Origin: Rhodobacteraceae bacterium M382
GTDB lineage: Bacteria; Pseudomonadota; Alphaproteobacteria; Rhodobacterales; Rhodobacteraceae
Length of the DNA: 64,000 nt
Direction of reading: 5' to 3'
NCBI GenBank assembly: GCA_025141015.1
Contig: CP081098.1
Coordinates: forward strand, 1,680,501-1,744,500
Of this stretch, positions 45,389 to 57,089 are shown piece after piece. The notes under the pieces are model-generated. The model saw only the letters and a program-made list of their open reading frames with translations. It did no database searches and was not told the origin of the DNA. Both the position numbers and the translations under genes were made by a program. The first letter of the stretch is position 1. Every line of letters begins with the position of its first letter.

Positions 45389-46390
45389 TCAGCGCAGGAT
45401 CAGACGTGGTGCAGGTCCCAACGGCAGTGGCCCCAGCGCGACATATCCGTCGCGAAAATTCAGCTGCACATCCAGCGTATTTGGGTTGCCACCCAGCCCG
45501 GCCATCATGCCCAGCACGCGTTCGGCGGGTTCAACGGCCCGCGCAGGCAGCGCACCTGCGGTTTCCGCCATCCGCAGCATATCCCGCCAATTTTCGGCCT
45601 TCAGCATGATCGCGCCGGTTGGCACACCCTGATCATCCACCTGCAGTTCACCGGTCGCGCGGATGCGCAATACACCCCAATGGGCGTCAATCTGTTTCAG
45701 GGAAATCGCGCGGGGTTGGGGGCGTGCGGTCTCCAGAGCGGTACGGTCCCATGGGCGGTCAAACGTGATCGTCGCCTGCAAGGTCAACGCATCGAACCGA
45801 TCAGGCAGTCGGTCGTCCGACCCCATCAGAGTTCGGATCTTGGTTCCGGGCTGGAACCCCTGGGCCGTCAGGTCAATGGCGTAATCCTGTGGGGGGGCCA
45901 GTTGTTGCATCTGCAAATGCAGCGTCTGGGCCGCAGTGACCGTGGATTGCCCCTGACGAATGGACCAGTCATCTGCTGTCAAAGCCAGATCTTCCAACTC
46001 CAGGGCCAGCCCCGGTGCCAGAGACAATTGCGCCATCATGTCCTGGGCCAAAATGGTCACCGTCTGGTCAAAATAGCTGAGCAGCTGGGGCGTTTGTGCA
46101 AATCGCATCGTTTGGCGTCCGGGCCAGATCGCCGGGCTGTCCAGGCTGAGCCAATCCGCCCGCCAGGCAACGCCGGTCACCGGGTCCGCCAACACCGGAT
46201 GTTCGATCCGGGTGACATGGCGCAGCGGATAGCCATGGCCTGACATCTCGGCATATTCAGCCTGCCATCCCTTGTTTTCCTGGGTTGTGAACCAACCTTG
46301 AAGGCCGCCACGCAGCCCATATCCGGCCGCAACCCAATAGAGTGACCACAGGATGGCCATCGCAACACAAAGTTTTCCCAGTCGGATCAT
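45389..46390 (-). CDS. DUF2125 domain-containing protein
   Basis: A 333-residue protein with an N-terminal membrane anchor or signal (LCVAMAILWSLYWVAAGYGL). DUF2125 follows, with GWQAEYAEMSGHGYPLRHVT, then LDSPAIWPGRQTMRFAQTPQ, a beta-rich region resembling AsmA-like envelope proteins. It ends with FRDGYVALGPLPLGPAP, a pattern common to the family. The ATG at 46390 follows GGGGCG. It is convergent with the extensin-like gene, with 6 bases between stops. Confidence 0.87.
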   Translation of the reverse strand: MIRLGKLCVAMAILWSLYWVAAGYGLRGGLQGWFTTQENKGWQAEYAEMSGHGYPLRHVTRIEHPVLADPVTGVAWRADWLSLDSPAIWPGRQTMRFAQTPQLLSYFDQTVTILAQDMMAQLSLAPGLALELEDLALTADDWSIRQGQSTVTAAQTLHLQMQQLAPPQDYAIDLTAQGFQPGTKIRTLMGSDDRLPDRFDALTLQATITFDRPWDRTALETARPQPRAISLKQIDAHWGVLRIRATGELQVDDQGVPTGAIMLKAENWRDMLRMAETAGALPARAVEPAERVLGMMAGLGGNPNTLDVQLNFRDGYVALGPLPLGPAPRLILR

Positions 46391-46456
46391 GCTCGCGCCC
46401 CTTTTGCCCAAAGGTTTTTTGCTGTTTATAGGGCGAAACCTAGAAGGACCAGCAAG

Positions 46457-46999
46457 ATGACGATGTGGGTATTTGGATATGGGTCGCTTTTGTGGAACCC
46501 CGGCTTTCCAGTGGCGCGGCGCGAAGTGGCGCGGCTGCATGGGTTTGCGCGGTCATTTTGCATGACGTCGATCCATCATCGCGGTACTGAAACTGACCCG
46601 GGTCTGGTTTTGGCGCTCGACGAAGTGGCCGATGCCCATTGCAAAGGATTGGCCTTGGCGGTTGCCGCCGGGCACGAGGAACAGACCCTCGCAGACCTGC
46701 GCGAACGGGAGCTGATTTCGTCAGCCTATGTTGAACGCGATCTGGACGTTCAGCTGGACAATGGCAACGTGGTTACTGCGGTTACCTATGTGATTGACCC
46801 GCATCACGAACAATACTGTGGCGGAATGCCATTGGAAGAACAGGCGCATATCATTGCTACGGCTGTTGGCGGGCGTGGACCCAATACGGAATACCTGTAT
46901 AACACGGCCGAGCATCTGGCCGAGATCGGGTTGAGCGATCCGGATCTGGATTGGCTGATGGCGCGGGTCCGGGCGCTTACCTCTGTAAATACGGCATAA
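46457..46999 (+). CDS. Gamma-glutamylcyclotransferase (ChaC-like)
   Basis: A 180-residue ChaC-type enzyme. It has WVFGYGSLLWNPGFPVARRE at the substrate-binding start, then RSFCMTSIHHRGTETDPGLV. RERELISSAYVERDL supplies the catalytic glutamate region. The family degrades glutathione to 5-oxoproline and Cys-Gly. AAGGACC lies upstream of the ATG. Confidence 0.92.
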   Translation: MTMWVFGYGSLLWNPGFPVARREVARLHGFARSFCMTSIHHRGTETDPGLVLALDEVADAHCKGLALAVAAGHEEQTLADLRERELISSAYVERDLDVQLDNGNVVTAVTYVIDPHHEQYCGGMPLEEQAHIIATAVGGRGPNTEYLYNTAEHLAEIGLSDPDLDWLMARVRALTSVNTA

Positions 47000-47073
47000 A
47001 CTCTTGGCTCTTTGAGGTTAATGCGGGTAACCTCTGGCCTCAATGAGCAGTTACAGCGTCAGGAGCTGAGCGC

Positions 47074-48273
47074 ATGGCGCAGCCAGACCAAAAAACCAGG
47101 CCCCAGTTCACGCAACCGATCCGTCAGGTTGTCCTGATGACGATCTCCTTTGGGCTGGCCGGGGGCGGGGCCTTTCTCGCATTGCCGAGCGTGCTTCCGG
47201 TTTTTGAAGCCAACCTGTGGTTGAACGGGTTCATCGTCCTGGTGTTTGTCATCGGCTTGCTGGCCTGTTTCTGGCAGGTTCGCCAACTGATGGTGTCGGT
47301 GCGGTGGATCGAACGCTTTGCCAGCGGGGAAACCGACCACTCCAATCTGCCACCGCAATTGCTGGCACCTCTTGCGTCGCTGCTCAGATCGCGCGGGGCG
47401 CGGATGCAGCTGAATTCCACTTCGACCCGTTCGATCCTGGATTCCGTTGCTACCCGGATTGATGAAGAGCGTGAAATCACGCGGTATATCGTCAACCTTC
47501 TCATCTTTCTGGGTCTGCTGGGCACCTTCTATGGTTTGGCCACCACTGTTCCGGCGGTGGTTGATACCATTCGCAGCCTGGCCCCCCAGGAAGGCGAAGG
47601 TGGGTTGGCGGTGTTCAACCGGCTGATGACCGGGTTGGAGGCCCAGTTGGGCGGCATGGGCGTTGCGTTTGCATCGTCGTTGCTGGGGCTTGCCGGGTCA
47701 TTGTTGCTGGGGTTGCTCGAGCTGTTTGCCGGACATGGTCAGAACCGGTTCTATCGCGAGCTTGAAGAATGGCTGAGTTCGATTACCCGGGTGTCATTTT
47801 CCTCAGGCGAGGAAGGCGCAGGCGAGTCTGGAGTCGTGACCGAAGTTTTGGATCACATGACCGAACAGATGGATGCCCTGCGTCACATGTTCGTCCAATC
47901 CGCCGAAGGGCGGGATGCCGTGAACCATCGGTTGACCGATCTGGTCGAATCCATTGGACGTATGAATGAACGTCAGGAACAGAACGAAGGGGTGCAGCTG
48001 GGTCTGGAGCGGGTTGCCGTGGGTCAGGAACGGCTGATCGAATTGCTGCGCAACCAGCCCCAGAACGAAGGGTTGGATGCCGAAAGCAGGATGCGTCTGC
48101 GGTCAATCGATGTCCAGATGCTGCGCATTCTGGAAGAGATTTCGGCCGGTCGCCAAGAGAGCCTGGCAGAATTGCGCAAGGATATAGATCTTTTGGTCAA
48201 GGCGATGTCGGTGCCACGTGGCCGAGGACGACAATCCCAGACACCGCCCGATCCAGATAGCAGCGGATTGTAA
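47074..48273 (+). CDS. MotA/ExbB-like membrane protein with cytoplasmic tail
   Basis: A 399-residue protein. Two N-terminal helices lie near residues 18-70. A MotA/TolQ/ExbB-type core has TRYIVNLLIFLGLLGTFYGL near 145 and AQLGGMGVAFASSLLGLAGSLLLGL near 195-220. The tail (about 250-399) is polar and helical, with MTEQMDALRHMF and RMRLRSIDVQMLRILEEISA, probably coiled coil in the cytoplasm. It is three bases from the next gene, which encodes the MotB-like partner. Together they would form an ion-driven 5:2-type motor complex, as in MotAB/ExbBD/ZorAB. What it drives is unknown. Confidence 0.88.
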   Translation: MAQPDQKTRPQFTQPIRQVVLMTISFGLAGGGAFLALPSVLPVFEANLWLNGFIVLVFVIGLLACFWQVRQLMVSVRWIERFASGETDHSNLPPQLLAPLASLLRSRGARMQLNSTSTRSILDSVATRIDEEREITRYIVNLLIFLGLLGTFYGLATTVPAVVDTIRSLAPQEGEGGLAVFNRLMTGLEAQLGGMGVAFASSLLGLAGSLLLGLLELFAGHGQNRFYRELEEWLSSITRVSFSSGEEGAGESGVVTEVLDHMTEQMDALRHMFVQSAEGRDAVNHRLTDLVESIGRMNERQEQNEGVQLGLERVAVGQERLIELLRNQPQNEGLDAESRMRLRSIDVQMLRILEEISAGRQESLAELRKDIDLLVKAMSVPRGRGRQSQTPPDPDSSGL

Positions 48274-48276
48274 CCC

Positions 48277-50673
48277 ATGGCGCTGTCACGACGCACCGGG
48301 CAAAGGTTCCAGGGGTCGATTTGGCCCGGGTTCGTGGATGCGATGACCGGTCTGTTGCTGGTCCTGATGTTCGTACTGACCATCTTTATGGTGGTTCAGT
48401 TCGTGCTGCAGGAGACCATTACCGGACAGGAAAGCGAATTGGACGAACTGTCCGCCGAGGTCAGCGCATTGGCCAGCGCGCTGGGGTTGGAAGAACGCGA
48501 GAGCAATCAGCTGGAGGCCCGGCTGGGCGCGCTGAACACGACGTTGAACACGACACAAAGCGACCTGGATCAGGCCCGGAGCCAATTGCAGGATCAGAGC
48601 ACACTGATCGCGGCCTTGACCGGAGAACGGGATCGCCAGGCCGAGGCATTGGAAACGGCGCGCAGCCAGATCACCGATTTTGAAGCCCAGGTGGTGGTGC
48701 TTTTGGCTGATCAAACTACCGCACGCGACAGCATCGCGGCATTGCAGCAACAGCGCGAAGATCTCGAAACCGCTCGTTCCGCGTTGGAAGGTGAACGCGA
48801 TTCACTGAATCTGGCTCTGGCACAAAGCCGATCAGAAATCGACGTGCAGGTTGAACAGGCCCGCCTGGCAGCGGCCAAGCGAGAGGCAATGGAGGCGTTG
48901 ATTGCGGATCTGCAAAACCAGAGCGAGACACAGGAAAGCCAATTGTCCGAACGCCAGGCCCGACTGGAGGCCTTGCAGGAAGATCTGACGGCCGAACAGG
49001 CGGCGCGCCTGGCTGAAGCTGCCGCAGCCGAGGCGTTGCGAGACAAGCTGACAAATGCGGATGCCGAGCTGACAGCCATGACTCTCGCGCTCGAAGCGCA
49101 ACGGCAAGAGGCCGAAGATACGCTGACCCTTCTGGCGGCGTCCAAGGCGGCAGAAGACGCGTTGCACGCGCGCCTGTCCGACCTGTTGTCTCAGATCGAC
49201 GCAGCGCAGGCACAATTGTCGGACCGCGATGAGTTGGCCGAACGGCTGACCCGGGTTCTGTCTCAGATGGAAACCCGCCAGTCGGAAACCGCCCAGAAGA
49301 TCTCAGCGTTGGAGGTCGAGCTTAATCGGGTGCGCAGGGATGCCACTCAAACCCGCGATGACCTGTCAGCGCAACTCACCGCGGCGCGTGCAGATGCAGC
49401 GCAAACCCGTGATGCGCTGGAGGCGGAGCTGGCACGGCAACAGGCCGTAACAGTTCAGACCCAATCCCAATACGAAGAACGGTTGGCGCAGGTTCAGGTG
49501 GATCATGCCGCCGCGCGGGCGTCGTTGGAAGCCGAACTGGCCGGTGCCCTGGCCGAGGCTGACGCCGCCGAACGCGCGTTGCGGGATCGGTTGGCCGCTG
49601 TTCAGGCCGAAGCCGACGCCACCCGGTCACGGTTGGGTGCGGAATTGGCTGCGACAAAATCCGAGCTGGAAAATGTGCGCAATTCGGCCAGCGCCACGGC
49701 GGCAGATCGGGCCAGCGTCGAAGAACGGTTGCTGGCCGCATTGGATTCGCTGGAACGTGCCCAGGCCGCAGCATCAGAAAACGACGTGTTGCAATCTCGG
49801 CTGGCCGCCGCGCTTGCGGCGCAGGAGACAGCCGAAACCGCGGCAACCGGAAATTTGAGCCTGGCCGAACAGCGGGCTGTTTTGCTGGCCCAAGCGCGGG
49901 CGGCATTGGCTGAGGAACAGGAAGTCGCGTCAGAGGCACAGCGCCAAACAGCGCTGTTGAACCAGCAGGTCGCAGCGCTGAGATCTCAGTTGGGCAGCTT
50001 GCAAGCCCTTCTGGATGACTACAAGGAACGGGATGTTTCGGCGCGTGTGCAGTTGCAGACATTGGGGCAGGATCTGAATACCGCTTTGGCCCGGGCTGCA
50101 TCCGAAGAACGCAAGCGGAGGATCCTGGAAGAGGCGGATCGCAAACGGCTGGAGGCGGAGGCATTGGCGCTGGAGGCCGAAGCCAAGGCATTGGCCGAAG
50201 AAAAGAAAGATCTGGAGCGCTATCGTTCAGAGTTTTTTGGACGGTTGCGTGAGGTGTTGGGCAACCAGGAAGGGGTTCGCATTCAGGGGGACCGGTTTGT
50301 GTTCTCGTCCGAAGTGCTGTTTCCACCGGGCGGGGCCGAGCTGTCCGTGGAAGGCGAAGTCGAGATTGCCAAAATCGCGGGAATTCTGCGCGGCGTTGCT
50401 GATGAGATTCCAGAAGGTATTGATTGGGTGATCCGCGTGGATGGGCACACAGACAATACGCCGCTGGTGGGGCATGCAAAATTTGCGGACAATTGGGAGC
50501 TGAGCCAGGGTCGCGCGCTTTCGGTGGTCCGGTTCATGGTCGAATGGCTGGGCATTCCGCCCGAACGTCTGTCGGCCAACGGTTTTGGGGAATATCAACC
50601 GATCAACCCGTCGGACACCGCACAGGCGCGGGCTCAGAACCGCCGGATCGAATTGAAGCTGACCGAAAAATAA
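48277..50673 (+). CDS. MotB/OmpA-like protein with about 600-residue periplasmic coiled coil
   Basis: A 798-residue protein. A short cytoplasmic head leads into one membrane helix (residues about 18-45; WPGFVDAMTGLLLVLMFVL), whose Asp matches the proton-binding Asp of MotB/ExbD. Residues about 46-650 are nearly continuous heptad-rich sequence full of Ala, Glu, Gln and Leu, including LSAQLTAARADAAQTRDALE-type repeats. Residues about 655-798 form an OmpA/MotB peptidoglycan-binding domain: FSSEVLFPPGGAELS, VIRVDGHTDNTPL, ANGFGEYQPI and QNRRIELKLTE. It is translationally coupled to the MotA/ExbB-like gene. Confidence 0.9.
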   Translation: MALSRRTGQRFQGSIWPGFVDAMTGLLLVLMFVLTIFMVVQFVLQETITGQESELDELSAEVSALASALGLEERESNQLEARLGALNTTLNTTQSDLDQARSQLQDQSTLIAALTGERDRQAEALETARSQITDFEAQVVVLLADQTTARDSIAALQQQREDLETARSALEGERDSLNLALAQSRSEIDVQVEQARLAAAKREAMEALIADLQNQSETQESQLSERQARLEALQEDLTAEQAARLAEAAAAEALRDKLTNADAELTAMTLALEAQRQEAEDTLTLLAASKAAEDALHARLSDLLSQIDAAQAQLSDRDELAERLTRVLSQMETRQSETAQKISALEVELNRVRRDATQTRDDLSAQLTAARADAAQTRDALEAELARQQAVTVQTQSQYEERLAQVQVDHAAARASLEAELAGALAEADAAERALRDRLAAVQAEADATRSRLGAELAATKSELENVRNSASATAADRASVEERLLAALDSLERAQAAASENDVLQSRLAAALAAQETAETAATGNLSLAEQRAVLLAQARAALAEEQEVASEAQRQTALLNQQVAALRSQLGSLQALLDDYKERDVSARVQLQTLGQDLNTALARAASEERKRRILEEADRKRLEAEALALEAEAKALAEEKKDLERYRSEFFGRLREVLGNQEGVRIQGDRFVFSSEVLFPPGGAELSVEGEVEIAKIAGILRGVADEIPEGIDWVIRVDGHTDNTPLVGHAKFADNWELSQGRALSVVRFMVEWLGIPPERLSANGFGEYQPINPSDTAQARAQNRRIELKLTEK

Positions 50674-50745
50674 CTGCGAAGGCTGGCTGGGGGGGCTCCC
50701 GCCAGGTTGGTCTGCATTGACATGCATCCAAACCCGTTGGGCCGG

Positions 50746-50783
50746 GCCGCGTTTGGCCAGCCTGACGTCTGGCCAAACGCGGC
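50746..50783. terminator. Perfect 15-base hairpin between convergent genes
   Basis: GCCGCGTTTGGCCAG and its exact complement enclose an eight-base loop (CCTGACGT). It lies between the stops of the MotB-like gene and the convergent M23 gene. There is no T run, so it may act as a bidirectional block or a protein site. Confidence 0.7.
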
Positions 50784-50858
50784 GGGCGCAGGTGGTTGGG
50801 TCTGTGCAAATCGGGAGGGGTGTGCGTCCAACCTGGATTCGGGTGGGGCGCAAGACCT

Positions 50859-51841
50859 TTAGGGCAGGGTCAGGGTAACCTCTGTTCGGTCAATCAGGGT
50901 TCCGTTGCGTGTCATGGTGACCGATCCGAGGTAGCGCCCGGCGGGCCAGACATCGACCCTGCGGCGCTTGCCTGTGGCGCGAAAGAACTGAGCCTTTGAT
51001 TTTTCCAGCTGTGCCACATGGCTGGCAAATGGTCCGTCTGGCCCATCGATGGTCAGTCGTAAAATATCTCCGGCTTGACCTCCATAAGCATATCCCCACA
51101 GCACCAGCGCGTCATCGGTTTCTGTGAGAGTGATCTGATTTGCGCGTCCGGATTTGATGTCGTCATAGGTGGGAAGTTTATTGGCGAACCCTGCGCCGAT
51201 CAGGCCGCCTGGTGTATAGTGGGGGAGGTCCTTCCACAGGTGGGGACCTGACCGCGAACAGCCGGTGTCTGACCGGGTCGACGGGGATGCGGGGGCAAAG
51301 GGGTCCACAATCTTGCCATTACGGCGCACCACAAGTTCCAGGTGCGGAAACTGGGTGTTGCCGGACAATCCGACCTGTCCCAGCGCCGTGCCTGCGGTAA
51401 CCTGCTGGCCCTGTTCGACCAAGATCGAGCCGCGTTTGAGATGGCAGTATTGGGTTTCCCAGCCGTCAGCATGCACTAGGGCGACTCCATTGCCGCACCC
51501 TTTATCCTTGACCAGATGGCGGTTGGCGGCATTCACGATTTGATCCGGCATACCGTCGCGCAGGGCACGGACGACGCCGGGTGCCGCGGCGACTATGGTC
51601 ACGCCGCGCGTCATGTCCGTCAGATAGGGCAGGGCATAATCTGTCCCTGTATGACCGTCATAGCTGAGTGTGCCACAGCGGAAGTCCATGGCACCGGGAC
51701 CGGGGTCATGATCGACGAATTGCTGGATATAGCAATCGTCATCCAATGTGCATTCTATCGGTTGGTCGAGACGAAAATCGCTCGCGGCCACGGGGGCTGC
51801 GAGCGACAGAAGCAAACTACACAGTGATACAACCAGACGCA

Positions 51842-51845
<4 letters not shown>
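50859..51845 (-). CDS. Exported M23-family (LytM-like) peptidase with altered zinc site
   Basis: A 328-residue protein with a signal peptide (LVVSLCSLLLSLAAPVAA). The LytM domain shows GHTGTDYALP (the first His and Asp ligands), TQYCHLKRGSILVEQGQQV and FPHLELVVRRNGKIVDP. In active enzymes the last motif is HxH. Here it is His-Leu-Glu, so one zinc histidine is replaced by Glu. It may be inactive, a regulator of other hydrolases, or use Glu as ligand. A beta-rich C-terminal domain follows. Its first four bases overlap the clpA stop. Confidence 0.88.
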
Positions 51846-54169
<2,324 letters not shown>

Positions 54170-54348
54170 GTGCATGCTCCTTCCGTATTGGGTCGGCCGG
54201 GGGATTCGCGCGTGTCGGTTCCCCCCGGAACCAACCATGACCTCATAGTGTTAGAGTTTGGTTGATCGACGCCTGGCTTCAAGGCTTTTCTTTCATTTTT
54301 CCCACACATTTGTTGTGAGGGAAACAATGTTGCAAGCGTCGAGGGTGA

Positions 54349-55116
54349 TCAAAAGATGTCCTTGCGCTTACGCACTTCTGTAAAAACATCTTCCAAATCA
54401 GCACCTTGCAGGTTCAATACCTGTTGAATTTCTTGTGACTGCGCACGCAAGAACGGGTTTGTCGCTTTTTCCAGCGCCAGCGTCGATGGCACTGTTGCCT
54501 CGCCTGCGGCGCGGGCCCGGGCGATAGCGACGATACGGGACTGCAAGTCAGGGTTGCCGGGTTCGATGGTTTCGGCAAACCGGGCGTTGGCTTCGGTGTA
54601 TTCATGCCCGGAATAGACAATTGTGTCGTCGGGCAGGGCGGCCAGCTTTGACAGCGACTGCCACATTTGCCGCGGCGTGCCTTCGAACAGGCGCCCGCAT
54701 CCCAGCGCCATCAGGCTGTCGGCGGTAAACACGGCTTTGCTGGCAGGCATGTAAAAGGCGAGATGGCCAATGGTATGGCCCGAAACATCCAGAACCTGCA
54801 CCGTTTCTCCACCGATGGAAAAGCTGTCGCCTTCGACCACGGCCAGATCCAAAGGTGGCAGGCGGTGTGCATCTGCATCCGCTCCAACGACTTGGGCGGG
54901 GTGGGCCGCCAGGATCTCGGGCAATGCGTCGATGTGGTCCCAGTGGTGGTGGGTCAACAGCACGTGGCTGAGGGTCCAACCCCGGTCGGCCAGGGCGGTC
55001 AGGATTGGTCCCGCTTCGGGCGCATCAATAAGAGCGGTGTCGCCAGTACTGGCATCATGGGCCAGAAATGCATAATTATCGCTCAGGCAGGGGATCGTCA
55101 GGATCTCAAGGGGCAT
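54349..55116 (-). CDS. gloB: Hydroxyacylglutathione hydrolase (glyoxalase II)
   Basis: A 255-residue metallo-beta-lactamase-fold enzyme that splits S-lactoylglutathione. It opens with [20 protein letters not shown]. The dinuclear metal motif is [50 protein letters not shown] and [14 protein letters not shown] complete the ligands, and the C-terminal domain has NPFLRAQ. The ATG at 55116 matches the family start. Upstream in-frame ATGs are possible because the ribosome site is weak. It is divergent from the methyltransferase gene. Confidence 0.95.
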   Translation of the reverse strand: MPLEILTIPCLSDNYAFLAHDASTGDTALIDAPEAGPILTALADRGWTLSHVLLTHHHWDHIDALPEILAAHPAQVVGADADAHRLPPLDLAVVEGDSFSIGGETVQVLDVSGHTIGHLAFYMPASKAVFTADSLMALGCGRLFEGTPRQMWQSLSKLAALPDDTIVYSGHEYTEANARFAETIEPGNPDLQSRIVAIARARAAGEATVPSTLALEKATNPFLRAQSQEIQQVLNLQGADLEDVFTEVRKRKDIF

Positions 55117-55177
55117 GGTCATTCGGCTCATCATTGCTAAACTGCCCCCAGCTTGGCCCAAGGAGCAGGCACCCGCA

Positions 55178-55924
55178 ATGCATCTTGATGTGCAGGACCT
55201 GAGGAATTTTTATTATCGTAGCACGCTGGGCCGCGCTGCGCAGGCTTCTATTCGGGGTCGGCTGCTCCGGATGTGGCCGACGGCTCAGGGGCAGACGGTC
55301 GCGGGTTTCGGCTTTGCCGCGCCACTGTTACGCCCGTATCTGGCGGAAGCACGTCGGGTCATCGCGCTGATGCCTGCCCCACAGGGTGTGATGCAATGGC
55401 CTGCGGGGATGCCCAATGTTTCCGTGCTGTGCGAAGAGACCCTGTGGCCCGTGGAAACCGGACATGTGGATCGGCTGGTGGTCATGCATGGGCTGGAGAC
55501 CTCGGATCGGCCAGCCCGGTTGCTGGACGAATGCTGGCGGGCGCTGGGGCCGGGCGGACGGGCGATATTCGTGGTGCCGAACCGGGCCGGTTTGTGGTCA
55601 CGGTCGGACAAGACGCCGTTTGGGTATGGGCGACCGTATACATTGGGTCAGGTCGAAGCTCAGCTGCGTGACCATCACTTTACTATCGAACGCCATGCGG
55701 CAACGTTGTATCAGCTGCCGTCGGCCAGACGCAGCTGGCTCAAGGCCGGACCGCTGTTTGAAAGAACAGGTCGGTATCTGCCTGCTATGCTGGCGGGCGG
55801 CGTCTTTCTGATCGAGGTGTCCAAACGGGTAAACCCGACAGGTGGGCTGGTCACCAAGGACAAGGCCCGCGCCCGGATCCGAATTCTCGAGGGGTTGTCC
55901 AACCCCGTTCCCAAGCCGATCTGA
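55178..55924 (+). CDS. Class I SAM-dependent methyltransferase-like protein
   Basis: A 248-residue protein. [20 protein letters not shown] is the N-terminal cap. [15 protein letters not shown] is the SAM-binding loop, [19 protein letters not shown] is motif IV, and [22 protein letters not shown] is motif post-I/VI of methyltransferases of the Methyltransf_11 type. [18 protein letters not shown] follows, common in alphaproteobacterial homologues next to gloB. The target is unknown. AAGGAG lies about 13 bases before the ATG, slightly far. Confidence 0.85.
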   Translation: MHLDVQDLRNFYYRSTLGRAAQASIRGRLLRMWPTAQGQTVAGFGFAAPLLRPYLAEARRVIALMPAPQGVMQWPAGMPNVSVLCEETLWPVETGHVDRLVVMHGLETSDRPARLLDECWRALGPGGRAIFVVPNRAGLWSRSDKTPFGYGRPYTLGQVEAQLRDHHFTIERHAATLYQLPSARRSWLKAGPLFERTGRYLPAMLAGGVFLIEVSKRVNPTGGLVTKDKARARIRILEGLSNPVPKPI

Positions 55925-56528
55925 CCCGGACACTGCCGCCGGAAGGGAGGCTGCCAGAACCAGAGTGTTAGGCCGCCCCGATGTTTTGCACGATGGCCGG
56001 GCGAGACGCCTGTTTTCTCTGACCCAGGTTTCAACATTTTCCCAGGGCCTCCGCCGCCGGTCGTCGGTGCAGATTGAAAACAACTGGCGTGGCGACGGAA
56101 TGCCGTTTGGTCAGACTGGTCTGTGTCCTGACGCCTTTCGCAAAGCGAAAAGAGACCGGGGTGGCGCCCCGAGTTTCCGGGTTCCAATGGTGTCCGATAC
56201 CAACTGTGACGAAGTCCGACCCCAATCTGTCGGTTTCGACATTCGAGACCAAATTTCACCCAGAATCCAGAGCGAGGAATCGCCAAAACCTGCAATTTGG
56301 TAACATTTTTCAACTGCCCAATCAGGTGCAAACGGTCGCAGTTGAGTTAAGATATTGAAATAAAACAATTTCATTGATTACCTGTTAACGCTATAGACAG
56401 TTGATAGCGGGGTCCCGAACTGCTACATCCACGCTGATTTTAACGCCCTGCCGCAATGGCGGGGCTGACTCACGCCCCCGGACACGCCGTATTGGCGCCA
56501 ACCGGGGCCAAATATCGGAAGGGTGGAC
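55925..56528. other. Long intergenic region upstream of the atp operon
   Basis: About 600 bases. It should hold the atp operon promoter, probably in the AT-rich stretch near 56340-56400. No coding frame with a sensible start or family similarity was found on either strand. A clear -35/-10 pair could not be fixed. Confidence 0.5.
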
Positions 56529-57089
56529 GTGTCCGAACCAGCTTCGATTTCCGCAGGCATTGCCAAGCGCTATGCCACTGCGATCTTTGAGATCGCCAAA
56601 GAGAACAAGAACCTTGATGGTCTTGAAACCAGCATTGCCGACTTGGGCACTGCTTTGGCTGACAGCGCAGACCTGCGGTCCCTGATCACCTCTCCGCTGA
56701 TTTCGCGCGACGAGCAGCAGGCCTCCATCTCGGCCATTGCCAATAAGATGAGCCTGGCACCTGTGATGCAGCAATCGCTGGCTCTGATGGCGCAAAAACG
56801 CCGTCTGTTTGTTGTTCCTCAGCTTATTGCCGTCCTTGGCGACATGCTGGCCGAGGAACGTGGTGAAGTGGTCGCCGAAGTGACGTCGGCGAAGGCCCTG
56901 ACCAAGACCCAAGCCGACAAGCTGGCCAAAACACTGGCCGAGCGTGTTGGCAAGACTGTCACCATCAATGCGACCGTCGATGAATCCATCATTGGCGGTC
57001 TTGTCGTTAAGGTGGGCTCGAAGATGATCGATAGCTCGATCCGCTCCAAGCTCAACTCCCTCCAGAATGCAATGAAAGAGGTCGGATAA
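56529..57089 (+). CDS. atpH: F1-ATPase delta subunit
   Basis: A 186-residue OSCP/delta subunit, the stator link. It starts SEPASISAGIAKRYATAIFEIAKE and has SLALMAQKRRLFVVPQLIAV. It ends with VDESIIGGLVVKVGSKMIDSSIRSKLNSL, the family signature. I chose the GTG at 56529 because GGAAGGG is 5 bases upstream and homologues begin with MSEPAS. A GTG two codons earlier overlaps that site. It is the first gene of the atpHAGDC operon. Confidence 0.95.
   Translation: MSEPASISAGIAKRYATAIFEIAKENKNLDGLETSIADLGTALADSADLRSLITSPLISRDEQQASISAIANKMSLAPVMQQSLALMAQKRRLFVVPQLIAVLGDMLAEERGEVVAEVTSAKALTKTQADKLAKTLAERVGKTVTINATVDESIIGGLVVKVGSKMIDSSIRSKLNSLQNAMKEVG

Noticed and set aside
49376-50479. Long minus-strand frame rich in Pro and Arg opposite the coiled coil
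   Set aside because: Its composition is what GC-rich Ala/Glu codons give when read backwards.
47074-50673. Zorya antiphage system (ZorAB)
   Set aside because: The gene pair has the right membrane folds, but no ZorC, ZorD or ZorE-like gene is nearby. The long helical part is also in the MotB-like protein and not only in the MotA-like tail.
47074-50673. Flagellar stator motAB
   Set aside because: No flagellar genes in the window, and the MotB-like protein is much too long.
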